The notes under the pieces are model-generated. The model did not search any database. It worked only from the letters and a program-made list of their open reading frames with translations, and had not been told where the DNA came from. The position numbers were made by a program, and so were the translations under genes. From positions 1 through 40,471 of the forward strand of contig JAVBKP010000032.1 of assembly GCA_031553975.1 (NCBI GenBank): a DNA stretch of 40,471 bases, read 5' to 3'. Below, one piece after another: positions 7,974 through 17,402 of this stretch. This stretch comes from JAVBKP01 sp031553975 (GTDB lineage Bacteria; Bacillota; Clostridia; Peptostreptococcales; Anaerovoracaceae). Numbering within the stretch: position 1 is the stretch's first letter; every line of letters starts with the position of its first letter.

Positions 7974-8993
7974 ATGTTAAGATCCTTATTTGCCGGAATT
8001 AGTGGCATGAGAAATAATCAAATAAAATTAGACGTGGTTGGTAATAATATTGCCAACGTAAATACAACGGCATACAAATCAGGTCGTGTTACATTCCAAG
8101 ACTTGTTTAGCCAAACAATTTCTAACTCCCAAGCGCCTACAAGCACATCTACGGGTGGTATCAATGCAAAGCAAGTTGGGCTAGGTATGCAGCTAGGTTC
8201 TATCGGAACCAATATGGAGAACGGCTCCCTGCAAAACACTGGCTACAGATATGACTTTGCTGTTGCAGAAGGTAACGGGTTTTTCGTAGTATCGGATCAG
8301 TATCCAACAGATGCGCTAGGAGCGCCAGACTATGATGCAGTTATACCAGAGGAAGCATCTTCGTTGGTTAAACGATATACTAGAGATGGTTCCTTTGAGC
8401 TTGACTACGAGGGGAACCTTGTGACAGCATCAGGATATAGGGTACTAGGATATCTGGTAACAGAAGATGGACAAACCAATCACCAGTCCATGGTCAATGG
8501 AGATCATGAGACATCAGCAGGTCTTACCACGGATAAGACTAAAATAGCGGCTGCTGATGATACAAACGAAGGGAAGAATATGTATGGTATCAGAATCCCT
8601 AAAGAGATTTGGAATCCTGAGGTAGAGGACGGGGCAATGGTTAAACTAGAGACATTCTCTATCGATGGTACAGGGCTGATTTCAGCTGTATACGGAGATA
8701 CCACATATTACCTTGGTAAAGTTGGTATGGCCACCTTTGCTAACCCAGCGGGCTTAGAAAAGCAAGGCGGCAACATGTATGTGAATACAAATAACTCAGG
8801 CAAACCTGATTATGGTGTGGCTGGGGAGCCGGGTTTTGGAAAGATTAGACAAGGTTTCTTAGAGATGTCTAACGTTGACCTCGCCACAGAGTTCACGGAA
8901 ATGATTATCACAAGCCGTGCATACCAAGCCAATTCACGTACCATTAGAACATCTGATGAGATGTTACAAGAGTTAATCAACTTAAAACGTTAA
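7974..8993 (+). CDS. flgE: Flagellar hook protein FlgE
   Basis: FlgE polymerises into the hook, the universal joint between rod and filament. The 339-residue product has the rod/hook N-terminal signature ('MLRSLFAGISGMRNNQIKLD', then GNNIANVNTTAYKSGR), a central D1/D2 region, and the C-terminal helix signature 'VDLATEFTEMIITSRAYQAN'. Both terminal helices, which form the inner coiled coil of the hook, are intact. GGAGG sits 9 bases before ATG 7974. It is the main structural protein of this segment and is the one gene here preceded by an elaborate leader, so separate control of hook production is likely. Confidence 0.96.
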   Translation: MLRSLFAGISGMRNNQIKLDVVGNNIANVNTTAYKSGRVTFQDLFSQTISNSQAPTSTSTGGINAKQVGLGMQLGSIGTNMENGSLQNTGYRYDFAVAEGNGFFVVSDQYPTDALGAPDYDAVIPEEASSLVKRYTRDGSFELDYEGNLVTASGYRVLGYLVTEDGQTNHQSMVNGDHETSAGLTTDKTKIAAADDTNEGKNMYGIRIPKEIWNPEVEDGAMVKLETFSIDGTGLISAVYGDTTYYLGKVGMATFANPAGLEKQGGNMYVNTNNSGKPDYGVAGEPGFGKIRQGFLEMSNVDLATEFTEMIITSRAYQANSRTIRTSDEMLQELINLKR

Positions 8994-9008
8994 TATAATG
9001 AATAAATA

Positions 9009-9040
9009 GGGGGATGGAGGGAATTCTATCTCCTTGTTTT
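9009..9040 (+). terminator. Terminator-like hairpin between flgE and flbD
   Basis: GGGGATGG (9010-9017) pairs with CTATCTCC (9026-9033) through 8 pairs, two of them G-U, over an 8-base loop, followed by TTGTTTT. It could trim the highly expressed flgE transcript or give partial termination before flbD. A TATAAT at 8994-8999 lies just upstream but has no -35 partner. Confidence 0.45.
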
Positions 9041-9079
9041 GGTTAAATAACTAGGAATAATCCAGAAAGGACGTAAGAC

Positions 9080-9274
9080 ATGTTAAAACTAAGAACATTA
9101 CATGGTGAAACTTTCTACTTAAATCCAGAAATAATTGTAAGGGTTGAAAAGGTAGCGGATACGATAGTTACCTTAACGAATGGAGATAAGGTGAGAGTGC
9201 TTGAAGAGCCTGAAAAAATCGTGGAGTTATTTCTAGAATACAAGCAAAAGACGTACGGGTTTTTAACCCGATAA
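9080..9274 (+). CDS. flbD: Flagellar protein FlbD (SwrD family)
   Basis: This is a 64-residue protein with the FlbD family pattern: 'MLKLRTLHGETFYLNPEIIV' followed by a short beta-rich stretch and 'VLEEPEKIVELFLEYKQ'. In Bacillus subtilis the family member SwrD raises flagellar motor power, acting with the stator. ATG 9080 follows an AGAAAGGA site. In relatives motA and motB usually come next; here the next gene is fliL after only 24 bases, so the stator genes are missing from their normal place. Confidence 0.92.
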   Translation: MLKLRTLHGETFYLNPEIIVRVEKVADTIVTLTNGDKVRVLEEPEKIVELFLEYKQKTYGFLTR

Positions 9275-9298
9275 CATATAAAGTAACGGAGGCAAAAT

Positions 9299-9922
9299 AT
9301 GGCACCTTTAGGAATAAAGAAGAAGAAAAAGGGCGAAGATCCTGCTATTGATGGCGAAGAAGAAGATACAGCGGATGGGGCTAAGCCTAAAAAAGAAAAA
9401 AGCGCTGGTGGTGGCAAGGGAAAACTGCTGACACTGGTACTGGTAATTGTTTTGGTGGCCGTGGCACTATTCACGGGTGGGGTAATTATGGCAAAGATCG
9501 TACTACCTAACTTAATCACTACAGAGAACCCAGGTAGTGCGAATGTAGAAGATCCAGCAGCAACAGAAGAGCCTACAGATGGCGAAGAATTTGAACCTGA
9601 AGTTACTCACGAAATAGGCGAAATGACCATTCAGTTGGCAGCCAATGCAGAAGGAAAAAAAGGGTTTTTAATTATCAAAACTTCATTGGGCTTCGCTGAT
9701 GCGAAACAAGGGGAAACTTTTCCGGCAAAGCTACCTGAAATTGAAGACATTGTGAATTCTACACTTATGGCAAAGACTATGGACGAACTGAGTCTGCCTA
9801 GTGATGTTGAGGCACTTAAGCATGTCCTAGCTAACAAAATAGGAAAGTTGTTTGCTGATAAAAAAGGCAATCCAGCACAGGTAAAAATATTGGTACGCAA
9901 ATTTATAATGCAAGCAGCATAA
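9299..9922 (+). CDS. fliL: Flagellar basal body-associated protein FliL
   Basis: FliL is a single-span membrane protein that surrounds or supports the stator around the basal body. It has a cytoplasmic Lys/Glu/Asp-rich N-terminus (about 40 residues, longer than usual), one membrane helix (about residues 41-65, 'LLTLVLVIVLVAVALF'), a Glu/Pro linker and the periplasmic FliL fold ('GFLIIKTSLGFAD' and the C-terminal 'KLFADKKGNPAQVKILV'). At 207 residues it is somewhat longer than typical FliL because of the N-terminal extension and acidic linker. ATG 9299 follows a CGGAGG site. fliO begins 11 bases after its end; fliM, fliY and cheY, usually found here, are absent. Confidence 0.9.
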   Translation: MAPLGIKKKKKGEDPAIDGEEEDTADGAKPKKEKSAGGGKGKLLTLVLVIVLVAVALFTGGVIMAKIVLPNLITTENPGSANVEDPAATEEPTDGEEFEPEVTHEIGEMTIQLAANAEGKKGFLIIKTSLGFADAKQGETFPAKLPEIEDIVNSTLMAKTMDELSLPSDVEALKHVLANKIGKLFADKKGNPAQVKILVRKFIMQAA

Positions 9923-9932
9923 AGGAATACAA

Positions 9933-10301
9933 ATGGAGACAGGATTATTACTTGGATTTTTCAAGTTAATTGTTGCCCTGGTGGTGGTTATTGGACTGGC
10001 ATACCTTTCCCTAAAACTGGGAAAGACTTATATGGATGGCTTAGGTTCAGGAAAGAATGTAAAAGTCCTAGAAACTGTGCCAGTTCATAGCAAAGCCTAT
10101 ATTAGTATCGTTAAAATAGGCGAGGACTATATGGCCATCGGTATATCTGAAGGAAAAATGGACGTTATCAAATCTTTTTCGGAAGAAGAGGGCCGGGCCC
10201 TTGCAGAGAAAACATTAGCCAATAGGAACAATACACAATTCATAACTGTGAAAGAGTGGATAGGAACGCTAAAGAATGATGCAAAAAAAAGCAAAAAATA
10301 G
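9933..10301 (+). CDS. fliO: Flagellar biosynthetic protein FliO
   Basis: FliO is a small membrane protein that helps assemble the FliP ring of the export gate. The 122-residue product has a single N-terminal membrane helix (residues 5-27), followed by the FliO domain core 'VKVLETVPVHSKAYISIVKI' and 'MAIGISEGKM'. ATG 9933 follows an AAAGGAAT site. Its 3' end overlaps fliP by 26 bases, so coupled translation of the two partners is likely. It belongs to the compact fliOPQR-flhBA export gate block. Confidence 0.92.
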   Translation: METGLLLGFFKLIVALVVVIGLAYLSLKLGKTYMDGLGSGKNVKVLETVPVHSKAYISIVKIGEDYMAIGISEGKMDVIKSFSEEEGRALAEKTLANRNNTQFITVKEWIGTLKNDAKKSKK

Positions 10302-11061
10302 AATAAGATGGCAAATTGGAATTATGAGTTTAGGAATCTTCTTGCTAACGGGAGTTGTGGCCCATGCAGGACAGTTACCACTTGATATTCCAGCAGTTGA
10401 TATTAATATAACTGAACCTACCACGCCTACAGAGTATGTTACAAGTATTAAGTTACTCATCTTACTTACTGTACTTACGATGGCACCGTCTTTTATACTA
10501 CTTGCTACATCATTTACAAGAATATTGATAGCGTTTTCCTTTATGAGGAGTGCCATGGGAACACAACAGGTTCCACCTAACCAAGTATTGGTAGCACTTG
10601 CCTTATTTCTCACATTGTTTATTATGTCCCCGGTATATACGGAGGTAATAGACAACGCAGTGAATCCATATATGGAAGGGACTATAACCCAAGAGCAAGC
10701 TATCGAAATCGGTAGCAAACCAATTAAAAATTTTATGCTAAATCAGACGAGAGAGAAAGACTTGAGTCTTTTTTTCGACATGTCAGAAACGGATCCACCT
10801 ACCGATAGATTGGATACCCCATTCATAGTACTCATACCAGCATTCACCATAAGTGAGTTAAAAACAGCTTTTGAGATAGGATTTTTGATATTCATGCCAT
10901 TCATTGTTATTGATATGGTTGTATCCAGTATTCTTATGGCCATGGGTATGATGATGCTACCGCCAGTCATGGTAGCATTGCCGTTCAAACTATTACTCTT
11001 TGTAATGGTAGATGGATGGTATTTAATCGTCGAATCACTTATGCGAGGCTTTATTAGGTGA
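10276..11061 (+). CDS. fliP: Flagellar export gate protein FliP
   Basis: FliP forms the pentameric core of the export gate with FliQ and FliR. The product starts with a cleavable signal-like segment (to about residue 32, 'GVVAHAG'), as known for FliP, then carries both family signatures: 'MAPSFILLATSFTRILIAFS' in the first half and 'PPVMVALPFKLLLFVMVDGW' near the end. Four membrane helices are visible. Tandem ATGs at 10276 and 10279 make the exact first residue uncertain; the ribosome site (AGGAACG) is weak, which fits coupling to the overlapping fliO. Confidence 0.97.
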   Translation: MMQKKAKNRIRWQIGIMSLGIFLLTGVVAHAGQLPLDIPAVDINITEPTTPTEYVTSIKLLILLTVLTMAPSFILLATSFTRILIAFSFMRSAMGTQQVPPNQVLVALALFLTLFIMSPVYTEVIDNAVNPYMEGTITQEQAIEIGSKPIKNFMLNQTREKDLSLFFDMSETDPPTDRLDTPFIVLIPAFTISELKTAFEIGFLIFMPFIVIDMVVSSILMAMGMMMLPPVMVALPFKLLLFVMVDGWYLIVESLMRGFIR

Positions 11062-11085
11062 TGAGTACAAAAGAAGGAGAATATC

Positions 11086-11355
11086 ATGTCTGAAGATGTA
11101 ATCATTGGTGTAATGCGTGAAGCTATGCTGACCATGCTTGTGACTGCGGGGCCACTACTTTTGGCGGCTGTAGTTGTAGGTCTTATTGTCAGCATACTGC
11201 AAGCAACCACACAAATTCAAGAACAGACATTGGTGTTCGTGCCTAAGATAGTAATAACATTCTTATTGCTCCTTATTATGCTACCTTTCATCATGCGAAA
11301 AATGAATGATTTTACACTGGGTATGTTTGATAACATAGCCAATATTATAAGGTAG
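11086..11355 (+). CDS. fliQ: Flagellar export gate protein FliQ
   Basis: FliQ is an 89-residue protein with two membrane helices (about residues 15-38 and 50-72) that packs around the FliP-FliR helical gate. The family pattern 'LLAAVVVGLIVSILQATTQI' followed by 'QEQTLVFVPKI' is clear. ATG 11086 follows an AGAAGGAGA site 25 bases after fliP. fliR starts 4 bases after its stop. Confidence 0.96.
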   Translation: MSEDVIIGVMREAMLTMLVTAGPLLLAAVVVGLIVSILQATTQIQEQTLVFVPKIVITFLLLLIMLPFIMRKMNDFTLGMFDNIANIIR

Positions 11356-11359
11356 GGCT

Positions 11360-12139
11360 ATGGACGTAAGCGGTTTAATGCAGTTTGAATTTGAGACCTT
11401 CTTTTTAGTATTTGCGAGAATCATGGCTTTTTTTGTAGCAGCACCAACCTTCTCCATGAGATCCATACCAGTTCAGGTGAAAATATCTCTTGGATTGGTG
11501 CTTACTGTAATGGTGTTTGGCACATTAACTGACCCAACGGTTAATACATCTAGTAGCCTTTTAGGTTTCTCGCTTATGGTGCTGCAAGAGACAATTTTGG
11601 GGCTAGCAATTGGATATTTAGCCAATCTAAGTTTTTTGGCTCTCAACATGGGAGGACAATTCATTGACTTTCAGATGGGTCTTTCTATAGGCGCTATCTA
11701 TGACCCGACCATGGGAACACAAAGCACCTTATTTGGTAGCTTATACAACTGGATGGCAATGCTTTTGCTATTTGCTATAGATGGCCATCACTTGATTATT
11801 TATGCCATCGTACAGAGCTTTACAGAGCTTCCGGCTGGCGTGCTGAATATGTCCAATTTTGTTATGACTGATATCGTAGTCATGTTTACTAGTAGTATAA
11901 AGACTGCATTTCAAATCAGTATGCCAATATTGGTGGTATTATTGTTAACTGATATTATTATGGGTATTATCGCTAGAACAGTGCCACAATTGCAGGTGTT
12001 TGTTCTAGCGGTGCCTGTTAAGATTGTGCTAGGCATTATGTTCATTATCGTTATGGCAGATATGACTTTTTCTATGGCAGCGCCTATTATTCAAGGCATG
12101 CCAAATGTAATAATGAGGGGGATCGCCTCATTTATGTAA
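11360..12139 (+). CDS. fliR: Flagellar export gate protein FliR
   Basis: FliR completes the FliP5-FliQ4-FliR1 gate complex. The 259-residue product is polytopic (about six hydrophobic helices) with FliR features: 'ARIMAFFVAAPTFSMRSIPV' at the N-terminus, 'NLSFLALNMGGQFIDFQMGL' in the middle and 'ARTVPQLQVFVLAVPVKI' late. Gene order and spacing (4 bases from fliQ, 7 bases to flhB) match other clostridial flagellar operons. Confidence 0.96.
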   Translation: MDVSGLMQFEFETFFLVFARIMAFFVAAPTFSMRSIPVQVKISLGLVLTVMVFGTLTDPTVNTSSSLLGFSLMVLQETILGLAIGYLANLSFLALNMGGQFIDFQMGLSIGAIYDPTMGTQSTLFGSLYNWMAMLLLFAIDGHHLIIYAIVQSFTELPAGVLNMSNFVMTDIVVMFTSSIKTAFQISMPILVVLLLTDIIMGIIARTVPQLQVFVLAVPVKIVLGIMFIIVMADMTFSMAAPIIQGMPNVIMRGIASFM

Positions 12140-12146
12140 GGAAAGT

Positions 12147-13316
12147 ATGTTTAAATTTAATTGGTTTTTCAATAACAACAACTTCATACCAGCCCTACAA
12201 ACCAATGGGTATGCAGAACCAAAAGCGCCAAGAGCGATTTTGGAAAATTTTTATTTTGCCGACCCAAGTAAGACGGAAGAACCTACGGCAAAAAAATTAG
12301 ATGATGCTAGAAAAAAAGGTCAAGTGCCAAAGAGCACTGACATGGTTTCTTCTATTATTCTCATTGTGGGCGTGCTAATATTAGTGAGTCTGGGACAATA
12401 TGGTTACGACTCTTGCTTGGAGTTCTTTGCCTATTATTTTAAGAACAATATTGGCATACATCTACAAGAGGCAGATATAACACCACTACTCATGTATTGC
12501 ATTATAACCTTTGTAAAACTGACGGGCATTATTTTTATAGCTGTTATGGTCATTGGCGTAGCTGCTAACATTGCACAAACTGGGTTTTTGTTTACCACAG
12601 AACCCTTAAAACCAAAATTTTCAAAAATAAATCCAATAACAGGATTTAAGAATATACTTTTAACAAGAAAAGCTTTATTTAACTTGTTTAAATCCATTGC
12701 GAAATGTGGGGTAGCAGGACTTGTAGCTTATAACTATATCAGAAATAATATAGAGGTTTTTTCTAAAGTTACGTCGGTACCGATAGAAATGGCTTTTTCC
12801 TATGTGGTGGATATTATCATTGGCGTCGCTTTTCAGGTGGCGTTCGCCATGCTGATTATAGCAATAATTGACTTAATTTTCCAACGTCGCGACTTTAAGA
12901 AAGAGTTAAGAATGACCAAACAAGAGATCAAAGATGAGAATAAGCAAGCGGAAGGAAACCCTGAAGTCAAAGGCAAACGTCGCCAAAAGCAAATGCAAAT
13001 GGCTATGAATAGAATGTTATCAGCCATGAATGATGCTACTGTTGTAGTGACAAATCCAACCCACTTTGCCATAGCCATCAAATATGTAGATGGGGAAGAC
13101 GATATTCCAGTTGTCATAGCAAAAGGGGCAGACTTTGTAGCTGGTAAGATAAGAGAACTAGCCAAAGAGTATAATATACCAATCATAGAGAACAAACCAT
13201 TGGCTAGGGCGCTCTACAAAAAAGTAGAACCAGGGGATATAGTACCCACTGAGTTTTTTAAGGCCATAGCTGAAATTTTAGTACAAGTAATGAAGCTTAA
13301 GAAAAGGACTGGATAA
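12147..13316 (+). CDS. flhB: Flagellar export switch protein FlhB
   Basis: FlhB is the export gate component that changes substrate class after hook completion by cutting itself. It has four membrane helices (about residues 67-240), a long cytoplasmic linker and the autocleavage motif Asn-Pro-Thr-His at residues 303-306 in 'VVVTNPTHFAIAIKY'. The family N-terminal segment 'EEPTAKKLDDARKKGQVPKS' begins only at residue 44, so there is an extra Asn/Phe-rich extension of about 40 residues ahead of it. ATG 12147 follows AAGGAAAG; an internal start near residue 38 is not supported by a ribosome site. Its stop overlaps the flhA start by one base (TAATG). Confidence 0.97.
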   Translation: MFKFNWFFNNNNFIPALQTNGYAEPKAPRAILENFYFADPSKTEEPTAKKLDDARKKGQVPKSTDMVSSIILIVGVLILVSLGQYGYDSCLEFFAYYFKNNIGIHLQEADITPLLMYCIITFVKLTGIIFIAVMVIGVAANIAQTGFLFTTEPLKPKFSKINPITGFKNILLTRKALFNLFKSIAKCGVAGLVAYNYIRNNIEVFSKVTSVPIEMAFSYVVDIIIGVAFQVAFAMLIIAIIDLIFQRRDFKKELRMTKQEIKDENKQAEGNPEVKGKRRQKQMQMAMNRMLSAMNDATVVVTNPTHFAIAIKYVDGEDDIPVVIAKGADFVAGKIRELAKEYNIPIIENKPLARALYKKVEPGDIVPTEFFKAIAEILVQVMKLKKRTG

Positions 13317-15406
13317 TGGCAGAAGCAGTACAAGGAGTAAAGAAGAATAGATTAGCCGCTATAAAAAATACAGATGTAATTATGGCTATCATATTAATCG
13401 GGATCATCGGGTTATTATTCATACCGGTACCCCCTTTTTTGCTTGATATACTTCTTACCATAAATATAACCGTGGGATTGATTATTTTGCTTCTCACATT
13501 ATTTACCAATCGAGTATTAGACCTTTCCATATTTCCCAGTTTGCTATTGGTGACCACCTTATTTAGGCTGGCACTTAATATATCATCTACTAGGCTATTA
13601 CTTAGTACTGGCGCAGCTGGAGATGTAATCCACACCTTTGGTGTGTTCGTAACGGCTGGCAACTATGTTGTAGGAGCTATTATATTCATAATTATTACCA
13701 TCGTTCAGTTTGTGGTAATTACCAACGGTTCTGGACGTATTGCTGAGGTAGCGGCTAGATTTACACTGGATGCTATGCCGGGAAAACAGATGAGTATTGA
13801 TGCTGACCTAAATACGGGTGTAATCGACGAGAAAGAGGCTAAACAACGCAGAATCGACCTCCAAAGGGAAGCGGATTTCTATGGAGCCATGGATGGAGCC
13901 AACAAGTTCGTTAAAGGCGATGCTATTACAGGCATCATTATAGTAATCGTTAACTTTTTAGGTGGCATTATAATCTTTGGACTGTTTGAAGGCATTCCTA
14001 TTATGGAGGCATTGACACAGTTTGCTACCTTGACTATCGGTGATGGGCTGGTGAGCCAAATACCAGCGCTATTAATATCTACATCAGCAGGTATGCTTGT
14101 AACTAGATCTGCCTCTACTGGTGGACTAGGAACAGAAGTATCTGCCCAGCTGTTTAGCAATGAAAGAGTATTAATCGTGGCCGCAGGCGCCATATTCATG
14201 ATAGGCCTTGTGCCAGGGATGCCAAAACTACCATTTTTTGCCATAGCAATCTTACTAGGTGTGGCAGGGTATTTCTTGATGGAAGAAAAGCGACAAAAGG
14301 GTACTAAGGCTGAGGCTGTAGACATGGAAGACACCGCTGAATCTAGTGCGGCAGAGTCAGTGCCAGAGGATGTGAGCAGATATATTCAGGTAGAGGCACT
14401 GGAGATGGAAATCGGCTATGGGCTGATACCCCTTGCAGAGAAATCCGATGGGGGAGACTTGTTAGAGAGAATCTCGGCCATTAGAAAACAAAGTGCTATC
14501 GACATGGGTATACTCATACAACCCATCCGGATAAGGGATAATTTGCAATTGGCGCCAGATGAATATATAATAAAGGTAAGGGGCAATGAACTCACCCAAG
14601 GTACTGTTTTTTATAACAAGTATTTGGCCATGGATCCAGGTAGCAATAGTATTGATTTGCCAGGAATTCCGACTACAGAGCCAGCCTTTGGGCTTCCTGC
14701 TGTTTGGATAGATGAGGATCAAAAGGATGAAGCAGAGCGCAATGGATTTACCATAGTAGACCCTACAACGGTTATGGCAACACATTTGAGTGAGACCATT
14801 AAGCTACACAGCCATGAATTAATGGGACGACAAGAGACAAAACGTCTGATTGACAACCTAAAAGAAACCCATAGTGCTGTAGTGGACGAGCTGATTCCTA
14901 ATATGATGAGTCACGGAGATGTGCAAAAGGTATTACAGAATCTGCTAAAAGAGCAAGTTCCTATCAAGGATCTTTTGACGATTTTAGAGACATTGGCAGA
15001 CTATGCGGATACTGTTAAGGACCCAGAGGTACTCACTGAGTATGTTAGGCATAGACTAGGACGTACTATTACCACAAGTTTCCTTAACTTTAACAACAAA
15101 TTGGACATTATTACAATTCATCCTAGATTAGAGCAATATGTTTTCGAGAACATTCAAAAATCTTTCCAAGGATCATTTCCTGCCATCGACCCAGATGTGA
15201 ATACGAAGATATTGGAGAGTATTGATGGAATTCTCATGAATACACAGGCGCAAAGACCAATCATATTGGCCTCGCCGAGAATCAGAGTTGCTTTCAAAAA
15301 ACTAATAGAGATGGCTTTTCCACAGCTGGCAGTACTGTCACTGAATGAAATACCAAACTCAATAGACCTTGAAGGTGTCGGAATGGTACGAGTAGATGAT
15401 AATTAA
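13316..15406 (+). CDS. flhA: Flagellar export gate protein FlhA
   Basis: FlhA is the nonameric export gate and chaperone-docking protein. The 696-residue length is normal. About eight membrane helices occupy residues 18-325, the FHIPEP family signature ('EVAARFTLDAMPGKQMSIDA') lies near residues 143-162, and the C-terminal half forms the cytoplasmic ring domain with 'PAVWI' and 'YVRHRLGRTI' motifs. It is translationally coupled to flhB by the 1-base overlap and overlaps flhF by 11 bases. Confidence 0.98.
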   Translation: MAEAVQGVKKNRLAAIKNTDVIMAIILIGIIGLLFIPVPPFLLDILLTINITVGLIILLLTLFTNRVLDLSIFPSLLLVTTLFRLALNISSTRLLLSTGAAGDVIHTFGVFVTAGNYVVGAIIFIIITIVQFVVITNGSGRIAEVAARFTLDAMPGKQMSIDADLNTGVIDEKEAKQRRIDLQREADFYGAMDGANKFVKGDAITGIIIVIVNFLGGIIIFGLFEGIPIMEALTQFATLTIGDGLVSQIPALLISTSAGMLVTRSASTGGLGTEVSAQLFSNERVLIVAAGAIFMIGLVPGMPKLPFFAIAILLGVAGYFLMEEKRQKGTKAEAVDMEDTAESSAAESVPEDVSRYIQVEALEMEIGYGLIPLAEKSDGGDLLERISAIRKQSAIDMGILIQPIRIRDNLQLAPDEYIIKVRGNELTQGTVFYNKYLAMDPGSNSIDLPGIPTTEPAFGLPAVWIDEDQKDEAERNGFTIVDPTTVMATHLSETIKLHSHELMGRQETKRLIDNLKETHSAVVDELIPNMMSHGDVQKVLQNLLKEQVPIKDLLTILETLADYADTVKDPEVLTEYVRHRLGRTITTSFLNFNNKLDIITIHPRLEQYVFENIQKSFQGSFPAIDPDVNTKILESIDGILMNTQAQRPIILASPRIRVAFKKLIEMAFPQLAVLSLNEIPNSIDLEGVGMVRVDDN

Positions 15407-16514
15407 AAACTATGTAGTGAATGATATGTATGAGGCAATGGTACTCATCAAGCAAGAGCTTGGTGGAGATGCTGTGATTGTCAGCAAACGCCCTGTAAAA
15501 TCACCGGGTGTATTTGGCTTTCTAAAACCCAAAAAGCTAGAAGTGACAGCCGCTATAGAGAATTCACCACGTGGCATTACAAAAAAGAGCGATTCCCTAG
15601 AAGTAGCCAACATCGTTAGCCGAGAAACAAGAGAAATTGTTGCTAACCAAATAGACAATGCCAATGAAGAACTGAAGTCAGAAGTGGGCGAGCTAAGGAC
15701 TATGATCCAGCAACTGATAGAAAAGGCCAACAGCGTTGACAGTAAAGAAAATATGTCAATTATGAAAGAAATCATGATCGAGATGGACTTTCACCATCAT
15801 GTAGTAGCTGATTTTGAAAGATATTGTCAAGAGAAGGGTTTTGAACAGGCGAGTATTACCAAACAGGTGTTATCAGACTTTATCAATGACAGATTTAATG
15901 CAAAGGTCAAAACAAGAGATGCCTCAGGCAGAATTCGTGCTTTTGTAGGACCTACTGGTGTTGGAAAGACAACGACCATTGCAAAACTAGCATCACAAGA
16001 AACCTTGCTCAATGGCAAATCCGTTGGGCTTATCACAATAGATACGTATAGAATAGGGGCAGTAGAGCAGCTTAAAATCTATGCCAATATACTAGATATT
16101 CCTATCAAGGTAGTATTTGCACCAGAGGATTTACCTGCCGCCATAGCTTCTTTTGATGACAAGGACTTGATATTTATTGATTCCACAGGCAGAAGTCATA
16201 AGAACATGCACCAACTAAATGAGTTAAAAGCATATTTTGACCAATTTGACAATCTAGAAACCTATTTGGTTTTGAGTATGGTTACCAAGAACATAGACTT
16301 TATTAAAACCATAGAGAATTATCGCAAAATGGCTTTTGACTATATTATCTTAACTAAGTTCGATGAAACATACTCTTTTGGAAATATATTAAATCTTGGA
16401 TATTTTACCGATAAACCGATCAGTTATATCGCTAAAGGGCAAGTGGTGCCGGACGACATTGAACGTCCAAGCTTGGATGCACTGTTAAAGCAGATTTGGG
16501 GTGAAGTCAAATGA
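15396..16514 (+). CDS. flhF: Flagellar biosynthesis GTPase FlhF
   Basis: FlhF is an SRP-type GTPase that sets where and when flagella are built. The 372-residue product has the family B domain ('MIIKNYVVNDMYEAMVLIKQ'), a helical N region and the NG GTPase domain with P-loop GPTGVGKTT (about residues 185-193), 'TIDTYRIGAVEQL' and 'LTKFDET' (guanine-specificity loop). It starts inside the flhA end (11-base overlap) and its stop overlaps the flhG start by 4 bases. Confidence 0.97.
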   Translation: MIIKNYVVNDMYEAMVLIKQELGGDAVIVSKRPVKSPGVFGFLKPKKLEVTAAIENSPRGITKKSDSLEVANIVSRETREIVANQIDNANEELKSEVGELRTMIQQLIEKANSVDSKENMSIMKEIMIEMDFHHHVVADFERYCQEKGFEQASITKQVLSDFINDRFNAKVKTRDASGRIRAFVGPTGVGKTTTIAKLASQETLLNGKSVGLITIDTYRIGAVEQLKIYANILDIPIKVVFAPEDLPAAIASFDDKDLIFIDSTGRSHKNMHQLNELKAYFDQFDNLETYLVLSMVTKNIDFIKTIENYRKMAFDYIILTKFDETYSFGNILNLGYFTDKPISYIAKGQVVPDDIERPSLDALLKQIWGEVK

Positions 16515-17389
16515 TGGATCAAGCTCAAAGTCTTCGCAACATGGTGGAGCAAAAACGCCAAGATATTATAGAGAATGCTGAAAATAAAAATGTACAAATA
16601 TACACGGTAGCCAGTGGCAAGGGTGGTGTTGGTAAAAGTAATTTTGCCGTAAATACTGCCATTGAACTGCAAAAACGAGGCAAGCAGGTTCTTATCATAG
16701 ATGCTGATCTTGGTATGGCCAATGTAGATATTCTCATAGGGATATTTCCAAAACTTACGCTATATGATGTATTATTCAAGGATAAACCCTTGGTAGATGC
16801 TATCATGGAAGGACCAGGTGGCATTCGGATTATACCAGGTGGATCGGGCATACTAAAAATGACAGAACTAGATGGTCAGCAAATTAATAGACTTGCCTCA
16901 GAATTTATGCATCTAAAGGACATTGATGTTATACTAGTTGATACAGGGGCAGGGATATCTAAAAATCTTATGTCTTTTGTGACATTCTCGAAAGAGACAA
17001 TCATAGTGACAACACCGGAGCCTACTGCCATGACAGATGCCTATGGTGTGATTAAGACCATAGCCGAAATCGGCCTAAAAAAAAGCGTGAAAGTGGTAAT
17101 CAACAAGGCTAGTTCAAAGGATATGGCTGTGCGGACATTTGACAGACTTAGAGACACTGTGCATAGTTTTCTTGACATTAAAGTAGAAGACATGGGGTAT
17201 ATATTAGATGATGCTAGGGTGTCTGCTGCCGTAATGAATAGAAAACCATTCCAGATACTATATCCTAACTCCATCGCTGCGAAATGCATAGAGCAGATTG
17301 CAGATAAGATGTTAGAGCAGGAGAGCAAAAGCACAAAAGTTACGACAATATCTGAAGTATACAATAGACTAATCAAAGTTTTTGGATAG
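16511..17389 (+). CDS. flhG: Flagellar number regulator FlhG (MinD-like ATPase, YlxH)
   Basis: FlhG is a MinD-type ATPase that limits flagellar number and stimulates the FlhF GTPase. The N-terminus carries the FlhF-activating motif DQAxxLR (DQAQSLR, residues 3-9), and the deviant Walker A 'GKGGVGKS' is at about residues 36-43, with 'IDADLGMANVDIL' after it. Two ATGs overlap the flhF stop (16511 and 16514); either may be used. A C-terminal amphipathic membrane-targeting helix is expected. In many relatives a che gene block follows; here sigma-28 follows after 13 bases. Confidence 0.96.
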   Translation: MMDQAQSLRNMVEQKRQDIIENAENKNVQIYTVASGKGGVGKSNFAVNTAIELQKRGKQVLIIDADLGMANVDILIGIFPKLTLYDVLFKDKPLVDAIMEGPGGIRIIPGGSGILKMTELDGQQINRLASEFMHLKDIDVILVDTGAGISKNLMSFVTFSKETIIVTTPEPTAMTDAYGVIKTIAEIGLKKSVKVVINKASSKDMAVRTFDRLRDTVHSFLDIKVEDMGYILDDARVSAAVMNRKPFQILYPNSIAAKCIEQIADKMLEQESKSTKVTTISEVYNRLIKVFG

Positions 17390-17402
17390 GAGAATATAAC
17401 CA

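Noticed and set aside
8994..8999. TATAAT as a promoter for flbD
   Set aside because: No -35 with 16-18 base spacing and no TGN extension; likely chance in AT-rich sequence.
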